DNA from: Azospirillum fermentarium
GTDB lineage: Bacteria; Pseudomonadota; Alphaproteobacteria; Azospirillales; Azospirillaceae
NCBI RefSeq assembly: GCF_025961205.1
Contig: NZ_JAOQNH010000001.1
Location: 2,628,001 to 2,692,000, forward strand
Length of the DNA stretch: 64,000 nt
Direction: 5' to 3'
Below the pieces are notes generated by a model, which did not search any database, was not told where the DNA came from, and worked only from the letters and a program-made list of their open reading frames with translations. The first letter of the stretch is position 1. Every line of letters begins with the position of its first letter. The position numbers and the translations under genes were made by a program. This document shows positions 10,174 through 17,865 of the stretch, piece after piece.

Positions 10174-10192
10174 CGACAAAGACAGTTTGTCG
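10174..10192. promoter_or_regulatory. Palindrome upstream of the nitrate operon (site 2)
   Basis: CGACAAA-GACAG-TTTGTCG is a perfect 7-base inverted repeat with a 5-base spacer, about 59 bases upstream of the sigma-54 promoter. It shares CGACA...TGTCG with site 1, and the two centres are 47 bases apart. Confidence 0.5.
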
Positions 10193-10250
10193 AACAATGC
10201 AAAATAGATCAACCTATTGAAAAATAACAAAATATAAAAAGAGCAAAAAC

Positions 10251-10266
10251 TGGCACGCTCTTTGCT
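10251..10266 (+). promoter_or_regulatory. Sigma-54 (RpoN) promoter of the nitrate operon
   Basis: TGGCACGCTCTTTGCT is an exact match to the TGGCACG-N4-TTGCW consensus, with GG (10252-10253) and GC (10264-10265) exactly ten bases apart. Transcription would begin near 10277. Sigma-54 control implies an activator such as NtrC, consistent with nitrogen regulation. Confidence 0.85.
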
Positions 10267-10326
10267 GAATAGAGGCGAGCTTGGCGGGCAACGGCGTCCG
10301 ACGGGCTTTTGTCAGGTTTCGCGCAC

Positions 10327-10380
10327 CCGTCCAACGGCGGATGGTCGGCGCACACGTTCACCGGTCCAATGGCGGGCCGG
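10327..10380 (+). promoter_or_regulatory. Two-hairpin ANTAR (NasT-type) antiterminator RNA
   Basis: Hairpin P1 is CCGTCC-AACGGC-GGATGG (10327-10344, one G-U pair). Hairpin P2 is CCGGTCC-AATGGC-GGGCCGG (10361-10380, one G-U pair). Both loops are six bases with A at loop position 1 and G at position 4, the signature recognised by ANTAR-domain antiterminators such as NasR and NasT. They lie in the leader between the sigma-54 promoter and nrt, directly before an intrinsic terminator. Nitrate sensing by a NasS/NasT pair would release NasT to bind here (family knowledge). No nasT gene is visible in the window. Confidence 0.82.
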
Positions 10381-10393
10381 ACCACCGGATAAT

Positions 10394-10445
10394 GGCGTCC
10401 GATTGGCGGAAGATGTTCCGCTGACGGGCGCCTTTTTGTTTTTTT
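10394..10445 (+). terminator. Leader terminator (attenuator) of the nitrate operon
   Basis: GGCGTCCG (10394-10401) pairs with CGGGCGCC (10425-10432) in eight pairs, including one G-U. An inner hairpin GCGGAA-GATG-TTCCGC (10406-10421) sits inside it. TTTTTG and seven more T follow. The terminator ends 30 bases before the first gene, so default termination in the leader is expected. Confidence 0.82.
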
Positions 10446-10475
10446 CGGCCTTATCCGGCCAGAACGGAGCGTAGC

Positions 10476-11882
10476 ATGGACACCACGTCCGACCAGAACC
10501 ACACGGGACAGAACCGGGAGCGGCGCGGTATCCTGGCCGCGGGTGCCCGGATCGCCGCCGGTGTGGCGCTGGCATCCGCCGTCACGGCCATCCTGCCCCA
10601 CGCCGCCCTGGCCGGGGCGCTGCCCAAGGGGACTATGGTGGAAAAGAGCGCTCTGACCCTGGGCTTCGTGCCGCTGACCGACTGCGCCCCGCTGGTGGCC
10701 GCCAAGGAAATGGGCTTCTTCGCCGACGAGGGGCTGGACGTCACCCTGTCCCGCGAGCCGTCGTGGGCCAACATCCGCGACAAGGTGTCGGTGGGCATTC
10801 TGGACGGGGCACAGATGCTGGCCGGCATCCCGCTGGCCGCCAACGCCGGCATCGGCGCCTTCAACGTGCCCATGGTCGCCCCGCTGGTGCTGGACCTGGG
10901 CGGCAACGCCATCACCCTGTCGCGCACCCTCATCCAGCGGATGGACGCCGCCGATCCCGCCGCCATGGCCGAACGCCCCCTGTCGGCCCGCGCGCTGAAG
11001 CGGGTGATCGAGGCCGACCGCGCCGCCGGGGCGCCGCGCCTGACCTTCGGCGTGGTGTTCTCGGTCGCCAGCCACGCCTATCAACTGCGCTACTGGCTGG
11101 CCGAGGCCGGCATCGACCCCGACGCCGACGTGCGGCTGGTGGTCATCCCGCCGCCCGACATGGTGACCAGCCTGCAGCTCGGCGCCATCGACGGCTTTTG
11201 CGTGGGTGAGCCGTGGAACAGTCTGGCCGCCGCCACCGGCATCGGGCGCATCGCCATCACCTCCCACGATCTGTGGGCCAACGCCCCGGAAAAGGTGCTG
11301 GGCGTCACCGCCGACTGGGCGGCCCGGCACCCCGCCACCCTCGCCGCCCTGATCCGCGCCCTGCTCCGCGCCGGGCGCTGGCTGGACCAGCCGGACAACC
11401 GCCGGGTGGCCGCCGCCCTGCTGTCGGACCCCCGTTACGTCGGCGCCCCCGCCTCGGTGCTCGACGCCGCCCTGACCGGCGCCCTGACCGGGACCGGGGC
11501 CAGGAACGACGATTTCGTGGTGTTCCACCGCTACGCCGCCGGTTTCCCCTGGCATTCCCACGCCGTGTGGACGCTGGCCCAGATGGTCCGCTGGGGGCAG
11601 GTGCCGTTCGGCACCGATCTGGCCGCCATCGCCGCCGCCACCCACCGCACCGACCTCTACCGCACCGCCGCCGCCACCCTGGACGAGCCGCTGCCGCTGG
11701 CCGATACCAAGGTGGATGGCACCCACGACACCCCCTGGACCCTGACCGACGCCACGGCCCCCATCGCCATGGGGCCGGACCGTTTCCTCGACGGCCAGCC
11801 CTTCGACCCCGCCGACGTGGCGGGCTATCTGAACCGGTTCGCCATCACCCGCCACCGGCCGGTGCCCGACCCCACCGCCTAA
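10476..11882 (+). CDS. NrtA/NasS-family nitrate-binding protein
   Basis: This 468-residue protein belongs to the NrtA/CmpA binding-protein family: LGFVPLTDCAPLVAAKEMGFF near residue 62, SREPSWANIRDKVSVGILDGAQMLAGIPLA near 90-120, then IPPPDMVTSLQLGAIDGFCVGEPWN near 230-245. The SWANIRDK...LDGAxML segment resembles NasS nitrate sensors as much as transporter-linked NrtA. Residues 15-46 (RERRGILAAG, then a hydrophobic run ending ALA) look like a Tat or Sec signal, whereas classical NasS is cytoplasmic. It may therefore be either a periplasmic binding protein or a sensor. CGGAG at 10465-10469 precedes the ATG. It is first in the operon, directly after the attenuator. Confidence 0.8.
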   Translation: MDTTSDQNHTGQNRERRGILAAGARIAAGVALASAVTAILPHAALAGALPKGTMVEKSALTLGFVPLTDCAPLVAAKEMGFFADEGLDVTLSREPSWANIRDKVSVGILDGAQMLAGIPLAANAGIGAFNVPMVAPLVLDLGGNAITLSRTLIQRMDAADPAAMAERPLSARALKRVIEADRAAGAPRLTFGVVFSVASHAYQLRYWLAEAGIDPDADVRLVVIPPPDMVTSLQLGAIDGFCVGEPWNSLAAATGIGRIAITSHDLWANAPEKVLGVTADWAARHPATLAALIRALLRAGRWLDQPDNRRVAAALLSDPRYVGAPASVLDAALTGALTGTGARNDDFVVFHRYAAGFPWHSHAVWTLAQMVRWGQVPFGTDLAAIAAATHRTDLYRTAAATLDEPLPLADTKVDGTHDTPWTLTDATAPIAMGPDRFLDGQPFDPADVAGYLNRFAITRHRPVPDPTA

Positions 11883-11986
11883 GCCCGCGAAAACTCCCCC
11901 CCTTAAAAACGGCCTCAACGGCCCCGACGCCCGACGTGCGCCCGCGCATACCCTTTTTACGATACAAACCAACGGACGACGCAACC

Positions 11987-13288
11987 ATGAAGACGAATTT
12001 CCCCTCGGTCTCGCGCCGCTCGCTGCTGACCGGCACCGCCAAGGCCGCCGGTGCCGCCGCCCTGCTGTCCACCGCCCGCACGCTGGTGCCGGGCGGTGCC
12101 TGGGCCGCCGGGCTGGACACCCCGGAAACCACCAAGGCGCTGTTGGGCTTCATCGCCCTGACCGACGCCGCCCCGCTGATCGTCGCCAAGGAAAAGGGCC
12201 TGTTCGCCAAGCACGGCATGCCCGATGTCGAGGTGCTGAAACAGGCGTCGTGGGGCACCACCCGTGACAATCTGGAACTGGGCTCGGCGGGCGGCGGCAT
12301 CGACGGCGCCCACATCCTGACGCCGATGCCGTACCTGATGACCGCCGGCAAGATCACCAAGAACGGCACCAAGGTGCCCATGAGCATCCTGGCCCGCCTG
12401 AACCTGGACGGCCAGGGCATCTCGGTGGCCGGCGCGTACAAGGGGCTGAAGGCCGGGCTGGACTCGTCGCCCCTGAAGGCTGCCTTCGCCGACGCCCGCA
12501 AGGCCGGCAAGGACATCAAGTGCGCCATGACCTTCCCCGGCGGCACCCACGATCTGTGGCTGCGCTACTGGCTGGCGGCGGGCGGCATCGACCCCGACCA
12601 CGACGTGTCCACCATCGTGGTGCCGCCGCCGCAGATGGTCGCCAACATGAAGACCGGCACCATGGAAGCCTTCTGCGTCGGCGAGCCGTGGAACGCCCAA
12701 CTGGTCACCCAGGGCATCGGCTACACCGCCGTCACCACCGGCGAGTTCTGGCAGGGCCACCCGGAAAAGAGCCTCGCCCTGCGGACGGACTGGGTCGAGA
12801 AGAACCCCAAGGCCGCCAAGGCGCTGCTGATGGCGGTGCTGGAGGCGCAGCAGTGGTGCGACAAGGCCGAAAACAAGGAGGAGATGTGCCGGATCGTCGC
12901 CAAGCGTGAATGGCTGAAGATCGACGCCGCCGACATCCTGGGCCGCGCGTCGGGCACCTTCGACTACGGCACCGGCACGGTGGTGAAGGACAGCCCGCAC
13001 CTGATGAAGTTCTGGCGCAACCACGCCTCCTACCCCTTCCCCAGCCACGATTTGTGGTTCCTGACCGAGGATATCCGCTGGGGCTACCTGCCCGGCAACA
13101 CGGACACCAAGGCGCTGATCGCCGCGGTGAACCGTGAATCCCTGTGGCGCGAGGCAGCCACCGCGCTCGGCGTGACCGGCCTGCCCGCCGGCACATCGCG
13201 GGGCAAGGAAACCTTCTTCGACGGCAAGGTCTTCGATCCCGAAAACCCGTCCGCCTACCTGTCCAGCCTGACCATCGTCCGCGCCTGA
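11987..13288 (+). CDS. nrtA: Nitrate ABC transporter substrate-binding protein
   Basis: This periplasmic nitrate-binding component has 433 residues. A twin-arginine signal (VSRRSLLTGTAKAAG) is followed by a hydrophobic region ending in GAWAA. The mature part shows the family sequence: LLGFIALTDAAPLIVAKEKGLF, KQASWGTTRDNLELG, DGAHILTPMPYLM, and VPPPQMVANMKTGTMEAFCVGEPWN. It is clearly closer to classical NrtA than the preceding paralogue. It lies 104 bases after that gene and 26 bases before the permease. Nitrate captured here would pass to NrtB/NrtD for import. Confidence 0.9.
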   Translation: MKTNFPSVSRRSLLTGTAKAAGAAALLSTARTLVPGGAWAAGLDTPETTKALLGFIALTDAAPLIVAKEKGLFAKHGMPDVEVLKQASWGTTRDNLELGSAGGGIDGAHILTPMPYLMTAGKITKNGTKVPMSILARLNLDGQGISVAGAYKGLKAGLDSSPLKAAFADARKAGKDIKCAMTFPGGTHDLWLRYWLAAGGIDPDHDVSTIVVPPPQMVANMKTGTMEAFCVGEPWNAQLVTQGIGYTAVTTGEFWQGHPEKSLALRTDWVEKNPKAAKALLMAVLEAQQWCDKAENKEEMCRIVAKREWLKIDAADILGRASGTFDYGTGTVVKDSPHLMKFWRNHASYPFPSHDLWFLTEDIRWGYLPGNTDTKALIAAVNRESLWREAATALGVTGLPAGTSRGKETFFDGKVFDPENPSAYLSSLTIVRA

Positions 13289-13314
13289 TGCCCGGTCCAG
13301 AGGAGCCTGCCGCC

Positions 13315-14190
13315 ATGTCCGTCACCGTCAACACCGAAGACCGCGCCGCCCCCACCCCCTCCGCCATGGGCCGTCTGATCGCCGGCTTCATCGCCAGCCT
13401 GCCGGACCGGGGCCGGGCGCTGGCCCACACCGCCGTGCCGCCGCTGGTGGCGCTGGCCCTGCTGGTGGGGGTGTGGCAGGTGCTGTGCTCCCTGCCCGGT
13501 GCCGCCCTGCCGCCGCCGACCAAGGTGGTGGCCGACACCTGGGAACTGATCGCCCACCCGTTCTTCGACAACGGCGGCACCGACAAGGGGCTGTTCTGGC
13601 ATCTGGCGGCCAGCCTGCAGCGCGTGGCGGTGGGCTTCACCCTGGCCGCCGTGGGCGGCGTGCTGCTGGGGGTGCTGATCGGGCAATCCAGCCTGGCCTA
13701 CCGCGGGCTCGACCCGATCTTCCAGGTGCTGCGCACGGTGCCGCCGCTGGCGTGGCTGCCCATTTCGCTGGCCGCGTTCCGCAACGCCGACCCCTCGGCC
13801 ATCTTCGTGATCTTCATCACCGCGGTGTGGCCGATCATCCTCAACACCGCCGTCGGCATCCGCCAGATCCCGCAGGACTACCGCAACGTCGCCCGCGTCA
13901 TCCGCCTGTCCGGGCCGGAATACTTCTTCAAGATCATGCTGCCGGCGACCGTGCCCTACATGTTCACGGGCCTGCGCATCGGCATCGGCCTGTCGTGGCT
14001 GGCGATCATCGCGGCGGAGATGCTGATCGGCGGGGTGGGCATCGGCTTCTTCATCTGGGACGCCTGGAACAGCTCGCTGATGAGCGAGATCATCCTGGCC
14101 CTGGTCTATGTCGGCGTCGTCGGCTTCATCCTCGACCGGCTGATCGGCGCCGTCGCCGCCCGCGTGTCCGGCCCCCGGGGCCGCGCCTGA
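13315..14190 (+). CDS. nrtB: Nitrate ABC transporter permease
   Basis: This inner-membrane permease has about 291 residues and six predicted helices, in the BPD_transp_1 family. The EAA-loop region reads RNVARVIRLSGPEYFFKIMLPATVPYMFTGLR. VLRTVPPLAWLPISLAAF is characteristic of NrtB/SsuC/TauC-type permeases. AGAGGAG at 13299-13305 supports the ATG at 13315 over an upstream in-frame ATG overlapping the nrtA stop. It forms the membrane channel with the following ATPase. Confidence 0.9.
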   Translation: MSVTVNTEDRAAPTPSAMGRLIAGFIASLPDRGRALAHTAVPPLVALALLVGVWQVLCSLPGAALPPPTKVVADTWELIAHPFFDNGGTDKGLFWHLAASLQRVAVGFTLAAVGGVLLGVLIGQSSLAYRGLDPIFQVLRTVPPLAWLPISLAAFRNADPSAIFVIFITAVWPIILNTAVGIRQIPQDYRNVARVIRLSGPEYFFKIMLPATVPYMFTGLRIGIGLSWLAIIAAEMLIGGVGIGFFIWDAWNSSLMSEIILALVYVGVVGFILDRLIGAVAARVSGPRGRA

Positions 14191-14223
14191 TCCCCCTCCA
14201 CGCCCGCGAAAGGGACCATTCCC

Positions 14224-15015
14224 ATGGCCTATCTCAGCCTTGAAAACGTCGGCATGGAGTTCAAGACCTCCAAGGCCCGCTTCACCGCCCTTCAGGACGT
14301 GAACCTCAAGATCGAACGCGGCGAGTTCATCTCCATCATCGGTCATTCCGGCTGCGGCAAGTCCACGGTGCTGAACATCGTCGGCGGCCTCATCACCTGC
14401 ACCGGCGGCGGCGTGCTGCTGGACGGGCAGGAGGTGAACGACCCCGGCCCCGACCGCGCCATCGTGTTCCAGAACCATTCGCTGCTGCCGTGGCTGACCG
14501 TCTACGACAACGTGCGGCTGGCGGTGGACAAGGTGTTCGGCAAAACAAAGACCAAGCAGGAGCGCCACGACTGGACCCTGCACAACCTGTCCCTGGTCCA
14601 CATGGACCACGCCCTCCGCAAGTTCCCCGAGGAAATCTCCGGCGGCATGAAGCAGCGCGTCGGCATCGCCCGCGCGCTGGCCATGGAGCCCAAGGTGCTG
14701 CTGATGGACGAGCCGTTCGGGGCGCTGGACGCGCTCACCCGCGCCCACCTGCAGGACAGCCTGATGGAGATCCACCTGACGCTGGGCAACACCGTCATCA
14801 TGATCACCCACGACGTGGACGAGGCGGTGCTGCTGTCCGACCGCATCGTGATGATGACCAACGGCCCCGCCGCCACGGTGGGCGAGATCCTGTCCGTCCC
14901 CCTGCCCCGCCCGCGCCGCCGGCTGGAGCTGACGGAAGACCCCACCTACACCCACTGCCGCGGGGAGGTGATCCGCTTCCTCTACGAACGCCACCGTCAC
15001 GCCGACGCCGCCTGA
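14224..15015 (+). CDS. nrtD: Nitrate ABC transporter ATPase
   Basis: The 263-residue ATPase has the Walker A motif GHSGCGKST near residue 41, a Q-loop in IVFQNHSLLPW, the signature SGGMKQR near 140, Walker B VLLMDEPFGALD near 160 and the switch His in MITHDVDEA. The length and the NHSLLPWLTVYDNV segment fit NrtD/TauB-like subunits. There is no C-terminal binding-protein fusion of the cyanobacterial NrtC kind. AAAGGGACC precedes the start. It follows nrtB by 33 bases and powers import through it. Confidence 0.92.
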   Translation: MAYLSLENVGMEFKTSKARFTALQDVNLKIERGEFISIIGHSGCGKSTVLNIVGGLITCTGGGVLLDGQEVNDPGPDRAIVFQNHSLLPWLTVYDNVRLAVDKVFGKTKTKQERHDWTLHNLSLVHMDHALRKFPEEISGGMKQRVGIARALAMEPKVLLMDEPFGALDALTRAHLQDSLMEIHLTLGNTVIMITHDVDEAVLLSDRIVMMTNGPAATVGEILSVPLPRPRRRLELTEDPTYTHCRGEVIRFLYERHRHADAA

Positions 15016-15046
15016 CGTCCGTCCCCGCCTGTTGGAGAGCATTCCC

Positions 15047-17509
15047 ATGAAAGAACGTCTCGTCGTCGTCGGCAACGGCATGGCCGGCATCCGCGCGGTG
15101 GAAGACCTGCTGGCCAGCGCCCCCGGCCGCTATGACATCACCGTCTTCGGGGCCGAGCCGCACCCCAACTACAACCGCATCATGCTGTCGCCGGTGCTGG
15201 CCGGGGAAAAGACCTTCGACCAGATCATCCTGAACGGCCACGACTGGTATGAGGCCAACGGCATCACCCTGTACACCGGCGATGGGGTGACGGCCATCGA
15301 CCCGGCGGCCCGCATCGTCACCTCGGCCAGCGGGCGGACGGTGGCGTACGACAAGCTGCTGCTGGCCGTCGGCTCCACCCCGGTGGTGCTGCCGGTGCCG
15401 GGGGCCGGCCTGCCCGGCGTGATCGGCTTCCGCGATCTGGCCGACGTGGACGCCATGATGGACGCCACCCGCACGGGCCGCAACGCGGTGGTGATCGGCG
15501 CCGGCCTCCTGGGTCTGGAAGCGGCCAACGGGCTGGCCGCCCACGGCATGACCGTCACCGTGCTGCACCTGATGGGCACCATCATGGAGCGCCAGTTGGA
15601 CGAGGCCGCGGGCGCCCTGCTCCAGGGTGAACTGGAAGGCCGCGGCATTTCCATCATCACCCGCGCCCAGACCGCCGCCATCGAGGGCGACGGGCGGGTG
15701 CAGCGGGTGCGGCTGAACGATGGCCGCGTGATCGACGCCGATCTGGTGGTGATGGCCGTGGGCATCCGCCCGGCCACAGCGCTCGCCAAGGCCGCCGGGC
15801 TGGAGGTCAACCGCGGCATCGTGGTCAACGACCGCATGGTCACATCCGACCCCAACATTCTGGCGGTGGGCGAATGCGTGGAGCACCGCGGCCAGACCTA
15901 TGGCCTCGTCGCCCCGCTGTGGGACATGGCGAAGGTGGTGGCCGGCGAACTGGCCGGGATCGGCGGCGCCGGCTATCACGGCACCGTCACCGCCACCCGC
16001 CTGAAGGTGACGGGCATCGAGGTGTTCTCCGCCGGCACTTTCAACGAGCCGGGGGCGGACGACATCGTGTTCCGCGACGCCGCCCGCGGGGTCTACAAGC
16101 GCATCCTGATCAAGGACAACCGTATCGCCGGGGTGGTGCTGTACGGCGACACCGCCGATGGCCCCTGGTACTTCCAGATGCTCAAAGACGGCGAGAGCGT
16201 GGAGACGATCCGCGACACGCTGATCTTCGGCCCCAACGCCGGGGCGGTGGACGCCGATCCCGCCGCGGCGGTGGCGGCCCTGCCCGACAGCGCCGAGATC
16301 TGCGGCTGCAACGGCGTGTGCAAGGGCACCATCGTCGCCGCCATCCGGGACAAGGGCTGCACCTCGGTCGATGACGTACGCACCCACACCAAGGCGTCGG
16401 CGTCGTGCGGCAACTGCACCGGGCTGGTGGAAAAGCTGCTGGCCTCCACGCTGGGCGCCTCATACGCGGGCGAAAGCGCCAGCCGCCCCATGTGCAAATG
16501 CACCCACCACACCCACGACGACGTGCGCCGCCTGATCGTTGCCGGGAACCTGAAATCCATCCCCGCGGTGATGCAGGCGCTGGAATGGACGACGGCGGAA
16601 GGGTGCGCGTCGTGCCGCCCGGCGCTGAACTATTACCTGATGTGCGCGTGGCCGGGCGATTACCGCGACGACGCCCAGTCGCGCTACATCAACGAGCGCG
16701 TCCACGCCAACATCCAGAAGGACGGCACCTATTCCGTGGTGCCGCGCATGTGGGGCGGGCTGACCAACCCGGCGGAACTGCGCGCCATCGCCGATGTGGC
16801 CGAGCGATACGCCATCCCCACGGTGAAGGTCACCGGCGGCCAGCGCATCGACCTGCTGGGCGCCAGGAAGGAGGACCTGCCGGCCATCTGGGCCGACCTG
16901 AACGCCGCCGGCATGGTGTCGGGCCACGCCTACGCCAAGGGCCTCCGCACGGTGAAGACCTGCGTCGGCAGCGAATGGTGCCGCTTCGGCACGCAGGCGT
17001 CCATGGACATGGGCGTGCGGCTGGAACGGATGACCTGGGGCACCTGGACCCCGCACAAGTTCAAGATGGCGGTGTCCGGCTGCCCGCGCAATTGCGCCGA
17101 GGCCACCATCAAGGATTTCGGCGTGGTGGCGGTGGACAGCGGCTGGGAACTGCACGTCGGCGGCAACGGCGGCATGAAGGTCCGTGCCTGCGACCTGCTC
17201 TGCAAGGTCGAAACCATGGAGGAGGTGGAGGAATACTGCGGCGCCTTCATCCAGATGTACCGGGAGGACGCCCGCTATCTGGAACGCACCGCCCCGTGGA
17301 TCGAGCGCATCGGGCTGGAGCCGATCCGCGCCCGCATCCTGAACGAGGCGGACCGCAAGGCGCTGCACCGGCGCTTCCTGCATTCCCAGAGCTTCGAGCA
17401 GACCGACCCGTGGGCCGAGCGCGCCTCGGGCCGTGTGGACGCCCACGAGTTCGCGCCGCTCGCCACCTTCGACGCCCCCGCCACCCCGACCACCCTCGCC
17501 GCGGAGTAA
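15047..17509 (+). CDS. nirB: Assimilatory nitrite reductase [NAD(P)H], large subunit
   Basis: NirB reduces nitrite to ammonium with NAD(P)H in the cytoplasm. The 820-residue protein has an FAD/NAD(P) pyridine-nucleotide oxidoreductase half (VVVGNGMAG at the start, VVIGAGLLGLEAANGL near residue 150). Next come BFD-like [2Fe-2S] segments (CGCNGVCKG near 422, SCGNCTG near 455; MCKC and CASC near 485-525). The siroheme/4Fe-4S reductase part has TCVGSEWCRFG (Cx5C, near 642) and SGCPRNCAE (Cx3C, near 680). GGAGAG at 15035-15040 supports the ATG at 15047. It is followed after five bases by nirD. Confidence 0.95.
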   Translation: MKERLVVVGNGMAGIRAVEDLLASAPGRYDITVFGAEPHPNYNRIMLSPVLAGEKTFDQIILNGHDWYEANGITLYTGDGVTAIDPAARIVTSASGRTVAYDKLLLAVGSTPVVLPVPGAGLPGVIGFRDLADVDAMMDATRTGRNAVVIGAGLLGLEAANGLAAHGMTVTVLHLMGTIMERQLDEAAGALLQGELEGRGISIITRAQTAAIEGDGRVQRVRLNDGRVIDADLVVMAVGIRPATALAKAAGLEVNRGIVVNDRMVTSDPNILAVGECVEHRGQTYGLVAPLWDMAKVVAGELAGIGGAGYHGTVTATRLKVTGIEVFSAGTFNEPGADDIVFRDAARGVYKRILIKDNRIAGVVLYGDTADGPWYFQMLKDGESVETIRDTLIFGPNAGAVDADPAAAVAALPDSAEICGCNGVCKGTIVAAIRDKGCTSVDDVRTHTKASASCGNCTGLVEKLLASTLGASYAGESASRPMCKCTHHTHDDVRRLIVAGNLKSIPAVMQALEWTTAEGCASCRPALNYYLMCAWPGDYRDDAQSRYINERVHANIQKDGTYSVVPRMWGGLTNPAELRAIADVAERYAIPTVKVTGGQRIDLLGARKEDLPAIWADLNAAGMVSGHAYAKGLRTVKTCVGSEWCRFGTQASMDMGVRLERMTWGTWTPHKFKMAVSGCPRNCAEATIKDFGVVAVDSGWELHVGGNGGMKVRACDLLCKVETMEEVEEYCGAFIQMYREDARYLERTAPWIERIGLEPIRARILNEADRKALHRRFLHSQSFEQTDPWAERASGRVDAHEFAPLATFDAPATPTTLAAE

Positions 17510-17514
17510 GCCCC

Positions 17515-17865
17515 ATGAACGCCATCTCCCCCATCTCCTGGGTCCGCATCGGCCATCTGGACGATATTCCGCCCCGCGCTGCCCGCGTCGTCCGCACCCC
17601 TGCCGGCGACGTGGCGGTGTTCCGCACCGGCACCGACGAGGTGTTCGCGCTGAAGGACCGCTGCCCCCACGGCACCGGCCCCTTGTCCAACGGCATCGTT
17701 CACGGCCGCCGGGTGACCTGCCCCCTGCACGGCATGGTGTTCGACCTGACCACCGGCGAGGCGGTGGGGCCGGAAACCTGCTCCGCCGCCACCATCCCGG
17801 CGCGGGTGGTGGACGGCATGGTCGAACTGGGCGGTCTGGACGCGCTGGGGATGGCCCATGGCTGA
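17515..17865 (+). CDS. nirD: Nitrite reductase small subunit, Rieske type
   Basis: This 116-residue Rieske-fold protein partners NirB. It keeps both halves of the [2Fe-2S] ligand set: CPHGTG near residue 50 and CPLHG near 68. Some enterobacterial NirD proteins have lost these residues. The start codon lies five bases after nirB, and the stop overlaps nasA by eight bases, so the three genes are tightly coupled. Confidence 0.92.
   Translation: MNAISPISWVRIGHLDDIPPRAARVVRTPAGDVAVFRTGTDEVFALKDRCPHGTGPLSNGIVHGRRVTCPLHGMVFDLTTGEAVGPETCSAATIPARVVDGMVELGGLDALGMAHG

Noticed and set aside
10201..10230. FNR-type site in the AT-rich stretch before the sigma-54 promoter
   Set aside because: ATCAA and TTGA elements are present but not with the TTGAT-N4-ATCAA spacing.
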